A DNA stretch of 52,112 nt, taken from assembly GCA_026225235.1 (NCBI GenBank), contig JAMFSK010000073.1, forward strand, positions 1 through 52,112, written 5' to 3'. This stretch comes from Burkholderiales bacterium (lineage in GTDB: Bacteria; Pseudomonadota; Gammaproteobacteria; Burkholderiales; Burkholderiaceae). Below the pieces are notes generated by a model. It made no database searches and was not told where the DNA came from. It saw only the letters and a list, made by a program, of their open reading frames with translations. Positions 50,994-52,112 of this stretch are shown one piece after another. Each line of letters opens with the position of its first letter. The first letter of the stretch is position 1. A program made the position numbers and the translations under genes.

Positions 50994-52112
50994 ATGTCGG
51001 AAGGACTTAACACCCGTCGCGAAGAAGATGAGGCAAACGTCACGTTCGCGGCCGCACGCACGCGTTTGCTGTCTATTGCCTACCGGATGCTGGCTAGCTG
51101 GGCCGAGGCGGAAGACGTGGTGCAGGAGGCTTATCTGAAGTGGCACGCGCTGGACCATTCGACCTTGCGAACTCCGGTGGCGTGGCTCACGACCGTGGTG
51201 ACGCGGCTGTCGATCGATCGCCTGCGGCACCTCCAGCTCGAACGCCACATCGGCGAGCACGCGCCGGAGCCATCGGTCGACGATTTCGCTCCGTCTGCCG
51301 AGACCCTGATGCTGCGCACGTCGGAGCTTTCGCGCGGGTTGTCGTTGTTGCTAGAGCGGCTGTCGCCTGAAGAACGCGCTGCGCTCGTGTTGCACGAAGC
51401 CTTTGATTGCAGCTACTCCGAGATTGGCCTGGTACTGTCAAAGACCGCCCAGACTTGCCGGCAGATCGTTCACCGCGCCAAGGTGAGGCTGCACGCGCGG
51501 GAGCAAAGCAGGGATTTGGGTGAGAAGTCGCCTCTGGAAGCGACTCGTCGTCCCGCTTTGAAAAATCTTCCCCGGTTGCCAGGAAGTGACAAACACCCTC
51601 GGTCGCCTGAAAGGGACGACAAGTCTCGGTTGCTACGCCGTGACGACAAGTCCCGGGCACCACAAAGAAGCGAAGTAACGTATCTGCGCGGAAGCGCGAC
51701 CCAAGTTCCTGCGCAGCTACTCGCTCAGCTACGCGATGCGATCGAGAACCAGGACAAGGAGGCGTTCATCGGCCTGATGGCGGTGGACGCCCAAGCTGTC
51801 GTCGCCGTGCCCGAGCCGCAGTCTCAACCTGTGTTGACGCAAACGACTATCGCCCAAGCGAATGCGGGGTCGACGTCGATGATGTCGGGTGCGTCGTTTG
51901 CTGAACTAGTGATGAAGATCGCTTCGACGGGTGAGGTTGCCGAAGCCATGGAATTCAACGGACGCTGCGGACTAGCCCTGATGAACGGGTGCGAGCCGGT
52001 CGCGATCCTCTATGTCGAAGCGCGTGGCGACTGGATTGCACGCTGCTACCTCGCGAGCTTGCCGGGGCATCTCAACAACATGGACCGCGGGTGGGATCTG
52101 CGTGTTGAGCGA
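50994..52112 (+). CDS. ECF41-type RNA polymerase sigma factor with C-terminal SnoaL-like domain (partial)
   Basis: The ATG at 50994 follows GGAGAG; 373 codons run open to the window edge. Region sigma-2 is at about 17-85 (RLLSIAYRMLASWAEAEDVVQEAYLKW) and sigma-4 at about 115-170 (LSPEERAALVLHEAFDCSYSEIG). ECF41 members carry a fused SnoaL-like domain that adjusts their activity instead of an anti-sigma factor. Here it starts near 235 (LLAQLRDAIENQDKEAFIGLM), with PEP in place of WLPEP; I do not see an intact DGGGK. Between sigma-4 and this domain is an unusual charged linker with a repeated RDDKSR. The upstream ECF41 promoter supports the class. Confidence 0.88.
   Translation, partial: MSEGLNTRREEDEANVTFAAARTRLLSIAYRMLASWAEAEDVVQEAYLKWHALDHSTLRTPVAWLTTVVTRLSIDRLRHLQLERHIGEHAPEPSVDDFAPSAETLMLRTSELSRGLSLLLERLSPEERAALVLHEAFDCSYSEIGLVLSKTAQTCRQIVHRAKVRLHAREQSRDLGEKSPLEATRRPALKNLPRLPGSDKHPRSPERDDKSRLLRRDDKSRAPQRSEVTYLRGSATQVPAQLLAQLRDAIENQDKEAFIGLMAVDAQAVVAVPEPQSQPVLTQTTIAQANAGSTSMMSGASFAELVMKIASTGEVAEAMEFNGRCGLALMNGCEPVAILYVEARGDWIARCYLASLPGHLNNMDRGWDLRVER

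Noticed and set aside
1..52112. CRISPR arrays, insertion sequences, tRNA or rRNA genes, phage genes
   Set aside because: None was seen: no regularly spaced repeats of suitable length, no transposase or integrase, and no tRNA-like sequence found by eye.

Overview
This window is high-GC chromosomal DNA from a betaproteobacterium, most likely a member of the Burkholderiaceae. The evidence is the flagellar gene layout (divergent fliE and fliF, a fliC-flaG-fliD-fliS-fliT-fliK block), the Burkholderia-like ferredoxin-NADP reductase, and a Wzx/Wzy-type exopolysaccharide cluster headed by a Crp/Fnr-type gene. I see no rRNA, tRNA, CRISPR array, insertion sequence or phage gene. The species cannot be named from the sequence alone.

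Region 1 (1-12.7 kb) is flagellar. On the minus strand lie the start of fliI (cut by the window edge, with a long Ala/Pro-rich N-terminal extension), fliH, fliG and fliF. fliE diverges on the plus strand. A second minus-strand block holds an FlhB C-domain-like protein, fliK, fliT, fliS, fliD, flaG and fliC. fliC has a near-consensus sigma-28 promoter and a long structured 3' tail ending in an intrinsic terminator.

Region 2 (12.9-20.2 kb) holds a NarL-type response regulator and a soluble HisKA_3 kinase, whose upstream DNA carries strong dyads. One 17-bp element there recurs upstream of fliC. A ferredoxin-NADP reductase follows, then two tandem TPR-GT9-like glycosyltransferases on the plus strand, which may glycosylate flagellin.

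Region 3 (20.9-29.3 kb) is the most unusual part. It is a tightly coupled plus-strand operon of a stand-alone carrier protein, an acyl-CoA-dehydrogenase-like flavoprotein, an amino acid:[carrier protein] ligase (a truncated class II aminoacyl-tRNA synthetase homologue), a DUF1839 protein with a conserved-looking Cys, a GH2 beta-mannosidase-like protein, and a tandem two-domain alpha/beta hydrolase. Together they look like an undescribed pathway that loads an amino acid onto a carrier, perhaps oxidises it, and transfers it to an acceptor, possibly a sugar.

Region 4 (29.8-49.4 kb) is a Wzx/Wzy-dependent exopolysaccharide locus. A Crp/Fnr regulator behind a near-perfect sigma-54 promoter is followed by an undecaprenyl-phosphate hexose-1-P transferase, a GT2, Wza, Wzc, a Wzy-like polymerase, two GT4s, an inverted GT4, a secreted beta-propeller protein, a Wzx flippase and two more GT4s. 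No cognate tyrosine phosphatase or sugar-nucleotide synthesis genes are present in the window.

Region 5 (49.4-52.1 kb) has a DEDDh exonuclease-like protein and a stand-alone ClpP on the minus strand. Diverging from them is an ECF41-type sigma factor, cut by the right edge, preceded by a textbook ECF41 autoregulatory promoter.
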